From the NCBI RefSeq assembly GCF_900108455.1, contig NZ_FNWS01000001.1, positions 1 through 64,000 on the forward strand: a stretch of 64,000 nt of DNA, in the 5' to 3' direction. The notes beneath the pieces were generated by a model. It was not told the origin of the DNA. It did no database searches and worked only from the letters and a program-made list of their open reading frames with translations. Below are positions 15,640 to 23,204 of this stretch, piece after piece. Origin of the DNA: Fructobacillus pseudoficulneus (GTDB lineage Bacteria; Bacillota; Bacilli; Lactobacillales; Lactobacillaceae). A program made the position numbers and the translations under genes. Position 1 is the first letter of the stretch; each line of letters begins with the position of its first letter.

Positions 15640-16449
15640 TTATTTGAAAACGGTCAATTTCACATCCGGGAAGCCATGACTAAAGCTAGCAGTCCACTCA
15701 CCGGCCGTTAGGTGTGGCGGCAACAAAAAAGTACCAGAAGAAACGCGTTGCCCTGCTTTTAGCGTCACGCCGTCTTCAGCCAACTTCTTGACTAGCCACT
15801 GCAAAGACTTGAGTGGATTACCTAAGACTTCACCTGAGTCCCCCTCCGCCACTTTGTGACCATCATGGCTCAACTTCGCTGTGACCTTGGCAAAGTCTTC
15901 CTCGGTTAGGGACTGACTTTCTCGTTCTTCACCATAGACGACAAAGCCACCAACAGCTGCATCAGCAACTACCAAATACTTGCTCAATTCAAGGAACCAG
16001 TCCGAAAAGCGGGCGTCGGGCACTTCGACTCCAGCAGAAACCAGTGTTTTTTTGCGTAAATCCTCAAGCAAATCATCAACTGACAGATCTTCTTTAGCCT
16101 TAAAAACCAATTCAACCTCAGCCAATGGATCCATCAAATCAGTCTTTAATGCCAAAGTCACCGGTGACTGAACAAAGTGGCTTTGAACTTGGGCACCATA
16201 AAGTGGTTCGGTAGAATCAAACATTTTTTGGGTTTGCTCACTCGTTAGGCTAACTTTGTAGCCGCCTAGTGGCTGCCCCTTTAGTTTCATTAATTCGTGC
16301 TGAACCTTGTAGGCAGTGGGTTCATCTTGAACCTTATCAGTCCAGTCTGCCATCGTTAATGGTTCTTTGTTTTGATAGGCACGGTAGAGCGCCTGAGCCA
16401 GTTTTGCTTCTGCACTTTCGGGTGCAAGTTGGTCATTAAATTCTGTCAT
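15640..16449 (-). CDS. 2-keto-4-pentenoate hydratase family protein (MhpD-like)
   Basis: A 269-residue protein of the fumarylacetoacetate-hydrolase superfamily, nearest to 2-oxopent-4-enoate hydratase and 2-oxo-hepta-3-ene-1,7-dioate hydratase. LGGYKVSLTS near 61-70, the acidic metal-ligand region DPLAEVELVFKAKEDL near 107-122, and VEVPDARF near 142-149 are visible. A C-terminal YGEER, then GNPLKSLQWLVKKLA near 213-227, is as in MhpD. No aromatic degradation genes are nearby, so the true substrate is unknown. It has its own T-box leader and a good ribosome site (AAAGGAG). T-box control suggests a link to amino-acid supply. Confidence 0.82.
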   Translation of the reverse strand: MTEFNDQLAPESAEAKLAQALYRAYQNKEPLTMADWTDKVQDEPTAYKVQHELMKLKGQPLGGYKVSLTSEQTQKMFDSTEPLYGAQVQSHFVQSPVTLALKTDLMDPLAEVELVFKAKEDLSVDDLLEDLRKKTLVSAGVEVPDARFSDWFLELSKYLVVADAAVGGFVVYGEERESQSLTEEDFAKVTAKLSHDGHKVAEGDSGEVLGNPLKSLQWLVKKLAEDGVTLKAGQRVSSGTFLLPPHLTAGEWTASFSHGFPDVKLTVFK

Positions 16450-16527
16450 GAAATGCTCCTTTCAGCATCTTCTCTTGGATTACACTAACAACACTTGATT
16501 CAACTCCTCTCGTTTCCTGTTACAAAC

Positions 16528-16843
16528 AAAAAAAGCCCTTAATGCCGAAATAAATTTCGAAATTAAGGGCGCAAATGCGCGGTACCACCTTATATCTATT
16601 GAACGCGGTCCATTTGACCTGACACACCCTCAACCTCACACGTACAGCCTTAGAGGCGATACGTTGGCAAGGTAACGGTTGCGGCCGAGTGAAACTTACT
16701 AGGCTTCGGTTCACTAGCTAAAGAAAGATAGTCTCATTTAACCAGAAACCACGCTGTTCCACCAAACCAACGCTCTCTTTGAATTTCTCGGTTAAGGACG
16801 CTTCTTATGATTGCCTCTTTTTTTATCTGTTGACCGTAGTTTA
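16528..16843 (-). promoter_or_regulatory. T-box leader upstream of the hydratase gene
   Basis: On the minus strand a promoter (TTGACA at 16860-16865, TAAACT at 16838-16843, spacing 16) precedes a typical T-box: AAAGAGAGCG, the distal loop GGTTTGGTGGAA, a stem I helix TTAACC/GGTTAA, the tRNA-acceptor motif AAGGTGGTACCGCG (16578-16591), and a terminator stem GCCCTTAAT/ATTAAGGGC (16535-16570) with T7. The specifier lies in ATGAGACTATC; read against the usual layout it is CTA (Leu) or TAT (Tyr), and I cannot decide between them. Confidence 0.9.
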
Positions 16844-16912
16844 CTATATTATGAGCAAATGTCAATCTTTTTATCATCTTTTTCTAATTATTTGTTGCTG
16901 ATGGTTGTTCCG

Positions 16913-17566
16913 TCAAATTAATTGATCAATTGGTTGGTCACCGCTCGTTAAGTCATAGACTTCGCCGATTGCCTCAGGATTTTTTAAGACTGAAAACAGA
17001 AAACGGCTCACGTCGGCCCGAGAAATGGACAGCGGCCCCTTCTCAAAGTCAACCAACAGTGATCCCTTGCCGGAGGCTGGCTCATCAAGCAAAGCCGTTG
17101 GTCGAACAATCGTATATGGCAAGCCAGAGTTCTTTAAGTACAAATCAGCATAATGCTTGGCCATGAAATACCAATACAAATTTGAAGCCACCCAGCGCTT
17201 GCGGTCATCAGCGCCGGCAGCTGAAACCATGATGTAACGACTAATATTTGCTTGACGGGCAGCTTGCATCGACTTAATCGCGCCGTCTAAATCAACGGCC
17301 ATTGTACGCTCAACACCGCCTTTGCCTCCGGCTCCGGCAGTAAAGACGACCCGTTTAACATCATTTTTTGTCATCACAGCAGCCATTTCTTCAGGCGTCT
17401 GGTCGAGATCAGACAAGATTGGTTCAACGTTTTTTAGTCCAGTAACTGTTGACAGTTGGTCTTCTTTTCGAAAACCAGCGACTACCTTATGACCTGCTTG
17501 GTCTAATTCTTTTACTAGTAGCTGTCCAATCTTACCGTGAGCACCAATTACGAGTATTTTTGCCAT
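16913..17566 (-). CDS. NAD(P)-binding, atypical SDR family oxidoreductase
   Basis: Starting at the ATG at 17566, preceded by AAAGGAGG, the protein has 217 residues. It opens with AKILVIGAHGKIGQLLVKEL, a Rossmann motif of the NmrA/atypical-SDR type (GxxGxxG), and has VVFTAGAGGKGGVERTMAVD near 70-90 and YMVSAAGADDRKR near 117-129. YWYFMAKHYADLYLKNSGL near 140-158 carries a Tyr/Lys-rich helix. Such YwnB/YhfK-type proteins act as NAD(P)H-dependent reductases or redox sensors; no substrate is evident. It is a single gene upstream of the T-box promoter and downstream of gpmA. Confidence 0.82.
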   Translation of the reverse strand: MAKILVIGAHGKIGQLLVKELDQAGHKVVAGFRKEDQLSTVTGLKNVEPILSDLDQTPEEMAAVMTKNDVKRVVFTAGAGGKGGVERTMAVDLDGAIKSMQAARQANISRYIMVSAAGADDRKRWVASNLYWYFMAKHYADLYLKNSGLPYTIVRPTALLDEPASGKGSLLVDFEKGPLSISRADVSRFLFSVLKNPEAIGEVYDLTSGDQPIDQLI

Positions 17567-17665
17567 GAATGCTACCTCCTTTGCCAGTGAAATGAATGAT
17601 TTACTAACTTTATTATGCACTTTTTAACCTTCGAATACAAACTGGTCTAGTCGATTTTTCCAAAG

Positions 17666-17691
17666 AAAAAGACGACTACTTTCTAGTCGCC
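17666..17691 (-). terminator. Terminator after gpmA
   Basis: Stem GGCGACTA/TAGTCGTC with a short loop, ending in TTTTT on the minus strand. Confidence 0.85.
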
Positions 17692-17703
17692 TTTCGTAAC
17701 AGA

Positions 17704-18414
17704 TTATTTTAAAAATGTTTTCTGGTAGGTAGACAAATTGTCCGCAAAATCATAGCGAATCGGCTGCCCATTTGGAATTTCAACCTTTGTCACCTCGTCT
17801 GGCGTCAGCTGTTCAATGAGCTTGGTTAACGCCCGCACTGATGTTCCATGCGCCACAATCAAAACATTTTGACCGGCCTGAAGGCGGGGAATGATTTCCC
17901 CTTCAAAAAGTGGTCGAACTCGTTCTTCTGTACTATGAATATTTTCAGTTCGTGGTAAAAGACCAAAGGCAACATTTGCATAGCGACGATCAAAGGCCGG
18001 ATAACTTTGCCCATTAATCGTTACCGCTGGGCTGAACGCCGGTTGCTTTGGCGGCAAAACCGAATAAGACCGACGCCAGGTCTGAACCTGATCATGGCCG
18101 TATTGAGCCCGCATCTCATCCTTATTTTCGCCTTGTAAAATACCATAATGACGTTCATTTAACCGCCATGACTTGGTCAATGGAATGTAAGATTGTCCCA
18201 TTTCGTCTAATAAACGGTTAATGGTCATGATTGTTCGACTTAAAACAGAACTATAAGCAGCATCAAAGCGCAGCCCTGTTTCTGCTAATTGCCGGCCAGC
18301 CTGCTCTGCTTGTTTTTTACCAGTTTCAGATAAATAGGTATCAATCCAACCGTTAAAACGGTTTGCTTCGTTCCATTCGCTTTGTCCGTGCCGTAATAAA
18401 ACAAGTGTTGCCAT
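17704..18414 (-). CDS. gpmA: 2,3-bisphosphoglycerate-dependent phosphoglycerate mutase
   Basis: The 236-residue enzyme interconverts 3- and 2-phosphoglycerate in lower glycolysis. The phosphohistidine is in LVLLRHGQSEWNEANRFNGW at the N terminus; SVLSRTIMTINRLL near 57-70, LNERHYGILQGENK near 85-98 and VAHGTSVRALTKL near 182-194, with the second histidine, complete the active site. The length fits the dPGM family. I chose the ATG at 18414 because GGAG lies seven bases upstream; the GTG two codons earlier is too close. Single gene with its own terminator. Confidence 0.94.
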   Translation of the reverse strand: MATLVLLRHGQSEWNEANRFNGWIDTYLSETGKKQAEQAGRQLAETGLRFDAAYSSVLSRTIMTINRLLDEMGQSYIPLTKSWRLNERHYGILQGENKDEMRAQYGHDQVQTWRRSYSVLPPKQPAFSPAVTINGQSYPAFDRRYANVAFGLLPRTENIHSTEERVRPLFEGEIIPRLQAGQNVLIVAHGTSVRALTKLIEQLTPDEVTKVEIPNGQPIRYDFADNLSTYQKTFLK

Positions 18415-18477
18415 CTTCACGCTCCTTTGGCGTTTATTTTACACCGATTCAAGACAAGAACGCAAAAAGAATAATAA

Positions 18478-18511
18478 AAAATAAAATAGCCGTTATAAAA
18501 ACGACTATTTT
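18478..18511 (-). terminator. Terminator after the pyruvate oxidase gene
   Basis: AAAATAG-C-CGTT pairs with AACG-A-CTATTTT, with a T-rich tail on the minus strand. Confidence 0.8.
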
Positions 18512-18529
18512 ATAAGTTAGCTTATAAGT

Positions 18530-20347
18530 TTACCATTCAACCCCATATTCATCGAAGAATTCAGGCAATGTCTTTAGACTTTGTCCGTCGTAAGAATCCA
18601 AAAACTCGCGAACTGAACTTGGTTGTTTCAAATCAAAGTTACTATTGTAGGTTGGATTAAGTGTTTCTTCCATGCCGTGGTCAGTTTGCGTCAACTTCAG
18701 TTCTTCAACTGGCAACGAGCGCGCAGCCGAAATCTTAGCATCGATTAAGAATGGCCGACCGGCTTTGGTAACCTCAATCGCTTGATCAAAGGCCGCTGGC
18801 AATTCACTGGACTTTGTAACCGTGACCGATTCGACCCCCATTCCCTTGGCAATCATGGCAAAGTCTTGGTCAGCAAGGTCAATACCGGAGTGGTACATGG
18901 CCACATCATCCTGTTCGCTCTTAATAAAGTTCAAGGTCTTATTGGCCGTGATGACGTTAATAATTGGCAAATTGTACTTCTTTTCGGTTAACAAATCTTG
19001 CATGATCATCGAAAAGGCCCCATCACCGGCGATATTCCAAACTTGACGACCAGGATATGAAAGTTGACCTGCTAAAGCTGCTGGTAGCCCTGAACCCATC
19101 GAAGCGAAGATGGCAGAAATGACAAACTTGTTCTTAGGTGTCACATGCAAGTGGCGGAAGGAATTAATAATGTTGTCACCAATATCAATGGCAAAGACGG
19201 CATCAGGATCAGCGACCCGATTAATTTCCTTATAGATTGGTTCTGCCCGCAAGGGTTCGTGGTTATCATCTTGTAACTGCTTTTGATAGGCAAACCAATT
19301 TTTCTTATCCGCAACCGCTGCCTTAAAGAAGGCTGATTCTGGTGCTGGTACACTACGGTCAAGGGCGGCCTTTACAAAGGCGGTCGCATCAGACCAAATA
19401 CCTAAGTCAAGGTTATGGTGGCGGCCCAGCTCGGTCCGATCGTTATCGATTTGAATAAATTTGAAAGGATGAGTCGTATAAATTAATTTGGCAAATGGGA
19501 AGTCAGCACCAATGGCAATCAGTAGGTCCGCACTGGCCATAATTTCATCGGCCGACTTAGAAGCGGCTCGGTTCGCCATACCCAGGTTGGCTTCATAATC
19601 TTCGTCAACATGCCCCTTAGCCAAACCAGTCATGACTAGCGGGATTTGCAACTTCTTTGAAAGCTCAATCAAAACGTCGCCACCGGCTTGAATACCGCGA
19701 CCGACGTGAATAACAGGTCGCTTAGCTTCCTTGACCATCGCCAAAAATTGATCAACTTCTGCATCAGTTGGTTGTGGCTGTGGTGTTGGCTTTTCATCAG
19801 TTGGACCATGTGATCCATAAGAAATATCTGGAATTTGTTCGTAGCCTAAGTCATTTGGAATAATGACCGTTGCCACACCATGGTGCTTATAGGCTTCACG
19901 AATGGCCTGATCGACAACATGTGGCAAACTCTCCGCCGTCATGACAGTCCGGCAATAGACTGAAACGTCTTCAAAAATTGGGTCTTCATTAAATTCCTGA
20001 AAGAAGTGTGAATTCATCACGGCGCGTGGCGTTTGACCGACTAAGGCAAGCACTGGCACGTGGTCTTCCTTCGCATCATATAAACCAGTTAAGAGATTGG
20101 TTGCTCCAGGACCAGCAGAACCAAAGGCCACACCAACTTTACCAGTTAATTTGGCATCGGCTGCCGCGGCCAAGGCACCAACCTGCTCATGGCGTACTTG
20201 GATATATTGAATCTGCTCTTTTTGCTCTGCAAGGGCTGCCATAGTGGAGTTAAAAGAACCCCCAGGATAGCCAAAGAGGTGTTTAACCCCCCAATCTTCA
20301 AGCACCTTTAACATTGCGACGCTTGCTGACACTGTATTCTTTGACAT
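18530..20347 (-). CDS. spxB: Pyruvate oxidase
   Basis: The 605 residues match SpxB/Pox, the TPP-, FAD- and Mg-dependent oxidase that turns pyruvate, phosphate and oxygen into acetyl phosphate, CO2 and hydrogen peroxide. The N-terminal domain has FGYPGGSFNSTM near 24-35 and the catalytic glutamate in QVRHEQVGA near 51-59. The C-terminal domain has the TPP motif starting at GDGAFSMIMQDLL near 445-457 and ending in ANKTLNFI near 475. Length equals that of lactobacillus and streptococcal enzymes. Promoter: TTACAT (20402-20407) and TATAAT (20380-20385), spacing 16. Aerobic peroxide production is the expected phenotype. Confidence 0.93.
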   Translation of the reverse strand: MSKNTVSASVAMLKVLEDWGVKHLFGYPGGSFNSTMAALAEQKEQIQYIQVRHEQVGALAAAADAKLTGKVGVAFGSAGPGATNLLTGLYDAKEDHVPVLALVGQTPRAVMNSHFFQEFNEDPIFEDVSVYCRTVMTAESLPHVVDQAIREAYKHHGVATVIIPNDLGYEQIPDISYGSHGPTDEKPTPQPQPTDAEVDQFLAMVKEAKRPVIHVGRGIQAGGDVLIELSKKLQIPLVMTGLAKGHVDEDYEANLGMANRAASKSADEIMASADLLIAIGADFPFAKLIYTTHPFKFIQIDNDRTELGRHHNLDLGIWSDATAFVKAALDRSVPAPESAFFKAAVADKKNWFAYQKQLQDDNHEPLRAEPIYKEINRVADPDAVFAIDIGDNIINSFRHLHVTPKNKFVISAIFASMGSGLPAALAGQLSYPGRQVWNIAGDGAFSMIMQDLLTEKKYNLPIINVITANKTLNFIKSEQDDVAMYHSGIDLADQDFAMIAKGMGVESVTVTKSSELPAAFDQAIEVTKAGRPFLIDAKISAARSLPVEELKLTQTDHGMEETLNPTYNSNFDLKQPSSVREFLDSYDGQSLKTLPEFFDEYGVEW

Positions 20348-20379
20348 AAGACATCTCCTGTTCTCTTCTTGATGCCTTC

Positions 20380-20408
20380 ATTATAGCCCTCTCTTACAAA
20401 TATGTAAA
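20380..20408 (-). promoter_or_regulatory. spxB promoter with overlapping inverted repeat
   Basis: TATAAT (20380-20385) and TTACAT (20402-20407) are separated by 16 bases. TTACA-AATA-TGTAA (20395-20408) is an inverted repeat covering the -35 element, a possible repressor site. Confidence 0.5.
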
Positions 20409-20480
20409 AACAATTACGATTTTATGACAGAGAGGAATATTTTTCAATCAATAAAAGAAAAAAGACGATCATTTTGTGCC

Positions 20481-20741
20481 TTAGCCGAGGGTAACACGGA
20501 CCGTTGTGGCGCGTTGAAGCATGCTTAACAGGGCGTCTAAATCTTGAATTTGTGGTCGTGGCACCGTTTTAATTTGCCGAGAGACCGTTGACCGTCCGAC
20601 TAGCCCCCATTCAAAGAAGAAGTTCACTTGACCGGCATAGCGTTGGTCAACAACCCGTAACTCATAAGTCGTATTTTTGACTTTTTTAAATAACGGGGTA
20701 ATTGCCCGGAGTAAATCTTGAATAATTTCAGTGTTTTCCAT
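20481..20741 (-). CDS. Unrecognised 86-residue protein in the SOS polymerase operon
   Basis: I do not recognise this 86-residue protein. It starts at an ATG at 20741 that overlaps the end of the YolD-like gene by 14 bases, so it is very likely translated with it. It has no membrane segment or cysteine; the N-terminal half is helical and charged (MENTEIIQDLLRAI), and the middle holds QVNFFFEWGLVGRSTVSRQI. Because it is third in a LexA-boxed operon with a Y-family polymerase and a YolD-like protein, a small accessory or regulatory role in mutagenic repair is a reasonable guess, nothing more. Confidence 0.7.
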   Translation of the reverse strand: MENTEIIQDLLRAITPLFKKVKNTTYELRVVDQRYAGQVNFFFEWGLVGRSTVSRQIKTVPRPQIQDLDALLSMLQRATTVRVTLG

Positions 20742-21126
20742 GTTGAACCTCCACAAACCGAATTTCATCCCAAAGCTTAGCAACTTGATCCAGGTAAAAG
20801 CCGCTCTCAAAAAAGCCCGTTACCCGACCTGTTATTATCGGACTGACATGACCGTCTTGATCTTGCTGATTTAGTTGCACGGACAGTTCTTGTTGGTTAG
20901 CCGCCGCTTGACCAACAACCCGTTGGATGTCATGATAAGCCATTTGTGGCTGCCAGCTAGCCTTTTCCAGGACTTTTTGATCCTTTTTTTGTTCAGATAA
21001 CTTGGCAGTGTGGTCAGACAGAAAAAAACCGTTCCACTTGACCTTGCCCCGATCCCGATAATCCTGGGCAAAGTAGGTGGAAACCGTTTTGAGCCAGTCT
21101 TTTTCACTAGCAAAAGAATTATTCAT
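20728..21126 (-). CDS. YolD-like protein, partner of the Y-family polymerase
   Basis: A 132-residue protein that starts at the ATG at 21126, overlapping the polymerase stop by eight bases. From about residue 18 it matches YolD-like proteins: YRDRGKVKWNGFFLSDHTAK is the characteristic start, and the tail GRVTGFFESGFYLDQVAKLW near 105-124 corresponds to their SH3-like end. YolD-like proteins are encoded beside UvrX/UmuC-type polymerases in Firmicutes chromosomes, phages and plasmids, and are thought to serve as a UmuD substitute. It carries a short N-terminal extension. Confidence 0.8.
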   Translation of the reverse strand: MNNSFASEKDWLKTVSTYFAQDYRDRGKVKWNGFFLSDHTAKLSEQKKDQKVLEKASWQPQMAYHDIQRVVGQAAANQQELSVQLNQQDQDGHVSPIITGRVTGFFESGFYLDQVAKLWDEIRFVEVQHGKH

Positions 21127-22447
21127 AAGTATTTCCCCCATTATGGCCACCAACCAAGTTAGCGCGAGCAATTGCCGTTGCCCCCTTTTCGAGGGATAAC
21201 GAACGAACGAGGCTCGCCGGGCCAAAGCGGTGCCGGATTTGGTCAACTACCGCATCAACAGGGTCCTCTTCGGCCACTGCTTCCGGTACCGGATCAAAGA
21301 GCGAAATGGCTTGTACCTTTTCACTCTGCAAGCCTGCAAAGCTGACACCGATATAGCGAACTGGTTGACCTGTCCAGTGCTTTTGAAAAATCTGGTTCAT
21401 GATTGCCATTAAAGTTTGTGTCCGATTGGTTGGTTCGATTCGAACTGTTTGGTGCAAACCCGTCTTATTGTCATGTCGAGTATCAAATTGGATGCCCTGG
21501 TTGGCATAACCCAAATAAAGCGAAGCAAGGCTTGCCTGTTGGCCGTGTGACCTAAGCCGACTGGCCACCTGATCGGCCATCTCCTGAATCACCACTTGAA
21601 TTTTCTGGCCATCATAGTACGTATCAGGCAAAACCTGAGAATTACCATACGATTTATCTTTCACCTGAATTTTTTCAGTTAAATCCGTCCGATCAATTCC
21701 CCAAGCTAAGGCAAAGAGTTGTTCGCCCATTAGCCCCAGTCGTTCCTTTAGCTGATAAGGATTGGCGTGGGCCAAATCCCCCATGGTCTGAATGCCCCAG
21801 CGTTCCAACTTAGCAGCCGTCTTTTTACCAATGCTCCAGACCTGACTCAAATTACTAATTGGCCATAATTTTTTGGCAACATCCTCATAATGCCAGACCG
21901 CTAACAAATTAGGCGCTTTTTTCCCTTCTAAGTCCAAAGCTAATTTGGCCAAAGCCGGACTGTCACCAATGCCAACAGAAAGGTAGATGCCCATTTCTCG
22001 GCGGACCTGCTCTTGAATTTTTCTAGCCGCTGCCGCCGGTGAATCAGCTACCAAATGCCAAAAGTCGGTCATATCTAAAATTGATTCATCAATCGAATAT
22101 GGCAGCAAGTGGTCATCGTCGACATACTGCTGGTAAATAGCATTAATAGCTAAGTTTTTTTGAATATAGAGGTTCATCCGGGGCTCTGCTTTAATCAGGC
22201 CAGGAACATCAGGCACGTCCTTTTGCCGCGTTACGTTGGAAATCCCCAGCCGCTTTTTGGCCATTGGCGAGGAGGCCAGAACCAGTCCCCCAGTATCATT
22301 TTCTTGGTGGGACATCACGACGAGCATCGCCTGCAGTGGATTCAAATTCCGTTCCACGCATTCCACACTGGCATAAAAGCTTTTTGAGTCAATCAAAAAA
22401 ATCACGCGCCGTTGTTCACTTTGGTATGGTGCCGGTAATTTGGCCAT
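21119..22447 (-). CDS. Y-family (UmuC/UvrX-like) error-prone DNA polymerase
   Basis: The 442 residues are a Y-family translesion polymerase. The palm motif IDSKSFYASVECVERNLNPL lies at 18-37 and the catalytic YSIDESILDMTDF near 113-125. Fingers and a helix-hairpin-helix (SIGKKTAAKLERWGIQTM near 209-226) follow, then the little-finger domain from about 240. It is the first gene of a three-gene overlapping operon with a YolD-like protein and an unrecognised small protein. A perfect LexA box next to the promoter shows SOS induction. The closest functional models are UvrX of Bacillus and the plasmid UmuC-like proteins of lactic acid bacteria. Confidence 0.92.
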   Translation of the reverse strand: MAKLPAPYQSEQRRVIFLIDSKSFYASVECVERNLNPLQAMLVVMSHQENDTGGLVLASSPMAKKRLGISNVTRQKDVPDVPGLIKAEPRMNLYIQKNLAINAIYQQYVDDDHLLPYSIDESILDMTDFWHLVADSPAAAARKIQEQVRREMGIYLSVGIGDSPALAKLALDLEGKKAPNLLAVWHYEDVAKKLWPISNLSQVWSIGKKTAAKLERWGIQTMGDLAHANPYQLKERLGLMGEQLFALAWGIDRTDLTEKIQVKDKSYGNSQVLPDTYYDGQKIQVVIQEMADQVASRLRSHGQQASLASLYLGYANQGIQFDTRHDNKTGLHQTVRIEPTNRTQTLMAIMNQIFQKHWTGQPVRYIGVSFAGLQSEKVQAISLFDPVPEAVAEEDPVDAVVDQIRHRFGPASLVRSLSLEKGATAIARANLVGGHNGGNTYE

Positions 22448-22479
22448 CTGCTCTTTGTCCTTTCCAAAAGTCTGTTTTT

Positions 22480-22499
22480 ATTATACGAACAGATGTTCG
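22480..22499 (-). promoter_or_regulatory. SOS (LexA) box and promoter of the translesion polymerase operon
   Basis: CGAACAGATGTTCG at 22486-22499 is a perfect match to the Gram-positive LexA/DinR consensus CGAACRNRYGTTYG. It abuts a TATAAT (22480-22485) on the minus strand, with TTGCTT 17 bases upstream as -35, so bound LexA would block the promoter. The polymerase start is 33 bases downstream of the -10. Confidence 0.92.
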
Positions 22500-22533
22500 T
22501 ATAAGCAAGCAAAAACCCTTAAAATTTACCTAA

Positions 22534-22562
22534 GAAAAAAGCAAGGAAAAATTTCCTTGCTT
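22534..22562 (-). terminator. Terminator after the 5-formyl-THF cyclo-ligase gene
   Basis: Stem AAGCAAGGAAA/TTTCCTTGCTT with a short loop and T6 on the minus strand. Confidence 0.88.
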
Positions 22563-22569
22563 CTCATTC

Positions 22570-23118
22570 TCAGTCTACTTCATCAATTGTAATTACTTGA
22601 TCGACAACCTGGTCAAATTGATCAGGCACCCAATCTGCGCGGCGCTGTTCCGGCAAAGCTAAGCTAACACTGGCGCCTTGATAGTCCTGTAAAAAGCGGT
22701 CATAATAACCACCACCAAAACCAATTCTCAAACCAGCATCGCTGAAGGCCAGGCCTGGTACCAAAACCAAATCAATTTGGTCTTTGGCAACGGCGTGGTT
22801 ACTTTCCGGTTCCAAAATGCCAAAGCTGTCCCCCGTTGTGAGCGGAGTGTTCGCATCGATTTCAACGAAAAACATCTGGCCATCGACAATCTTATCTAAA
22901 AGAACCGTCTTTTCTTCCTGCCAGGCTTGTTCCATGATTGGCCGTGTGTTGACCTCGAAAGGAAGCGATGCCGTCACGGCCACTGATTGTGCCTTTTGCC
23001 AGCTGCTTGTCTGAAACAACTTAGCGTACAACGCTTTCTCGTTGTCGGCTTTCACAATCGGATCCAATGCCCGCAATTTTTTAGTTTGTTCTTTACGAAT
23101 CGTCTTTTTATCTGGCAT
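22570..23118 (-). CDS. 5-formyltetrahydrofolate cyclo-ligase
   Basis: The 182-residue enzyme (YgfA/MTHFS family) converts 5-formyl-THF to 5,10-methenyl-THF with ATP, recycling folate. The N-terminal KKTIRKEQTKKLRAL is the basic ATP-binding start, FEVNTRPIMEQAWQEEKTVL near 54-73 the substrate region, and LVPGLAFSDAGLRIGFGGGY near 118-137 the conserved phosphate-binding and catalytic loop, followed by YDRFL. Length is normal. It lies directly downstream of glyA, whose reaction feeds the same folate pool (a side reaction of GlyA makes 5-formyl-THF), but the terminator between them suggests separate transcription. Confidence 0.92.
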   Translation of the reverse strand: MPDKKTIRKEQTKKLRALDPIVKADNEKALYAKLFQTSSWQKAQSVAVTASLPFEVNTRPIMEQAWQEEKTVLLDKIVDGQMFFVEIDANTPLTTGDSFGILEPESNHAVAKDQIDLVLVPGLAFSDAGLRIGFGGGYYDRFLQDYQGASVSLALPEQRRADWVPDQFDQVVDQVITIDEVD

Positions 23119-23161
23119 AAGTGCCTCCTTTCACTGTTTATTATATAAAATTAAGAGAACT

Positions 23162-23187
23162 AAAAAAGCTGCCATGGCAGCTTTTTT
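23162..23187 (-). terminator. Bidirectional terminator after glyA
   Basis: AAAAAAGCTGCC-ATGGCAGCTTTTTT is one perfect 26-base palindrome with A and T runs on both sides. Confidence 0.88.
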
Positions 23188-23204
23188 GATTACAAATTTT
23201 TACA

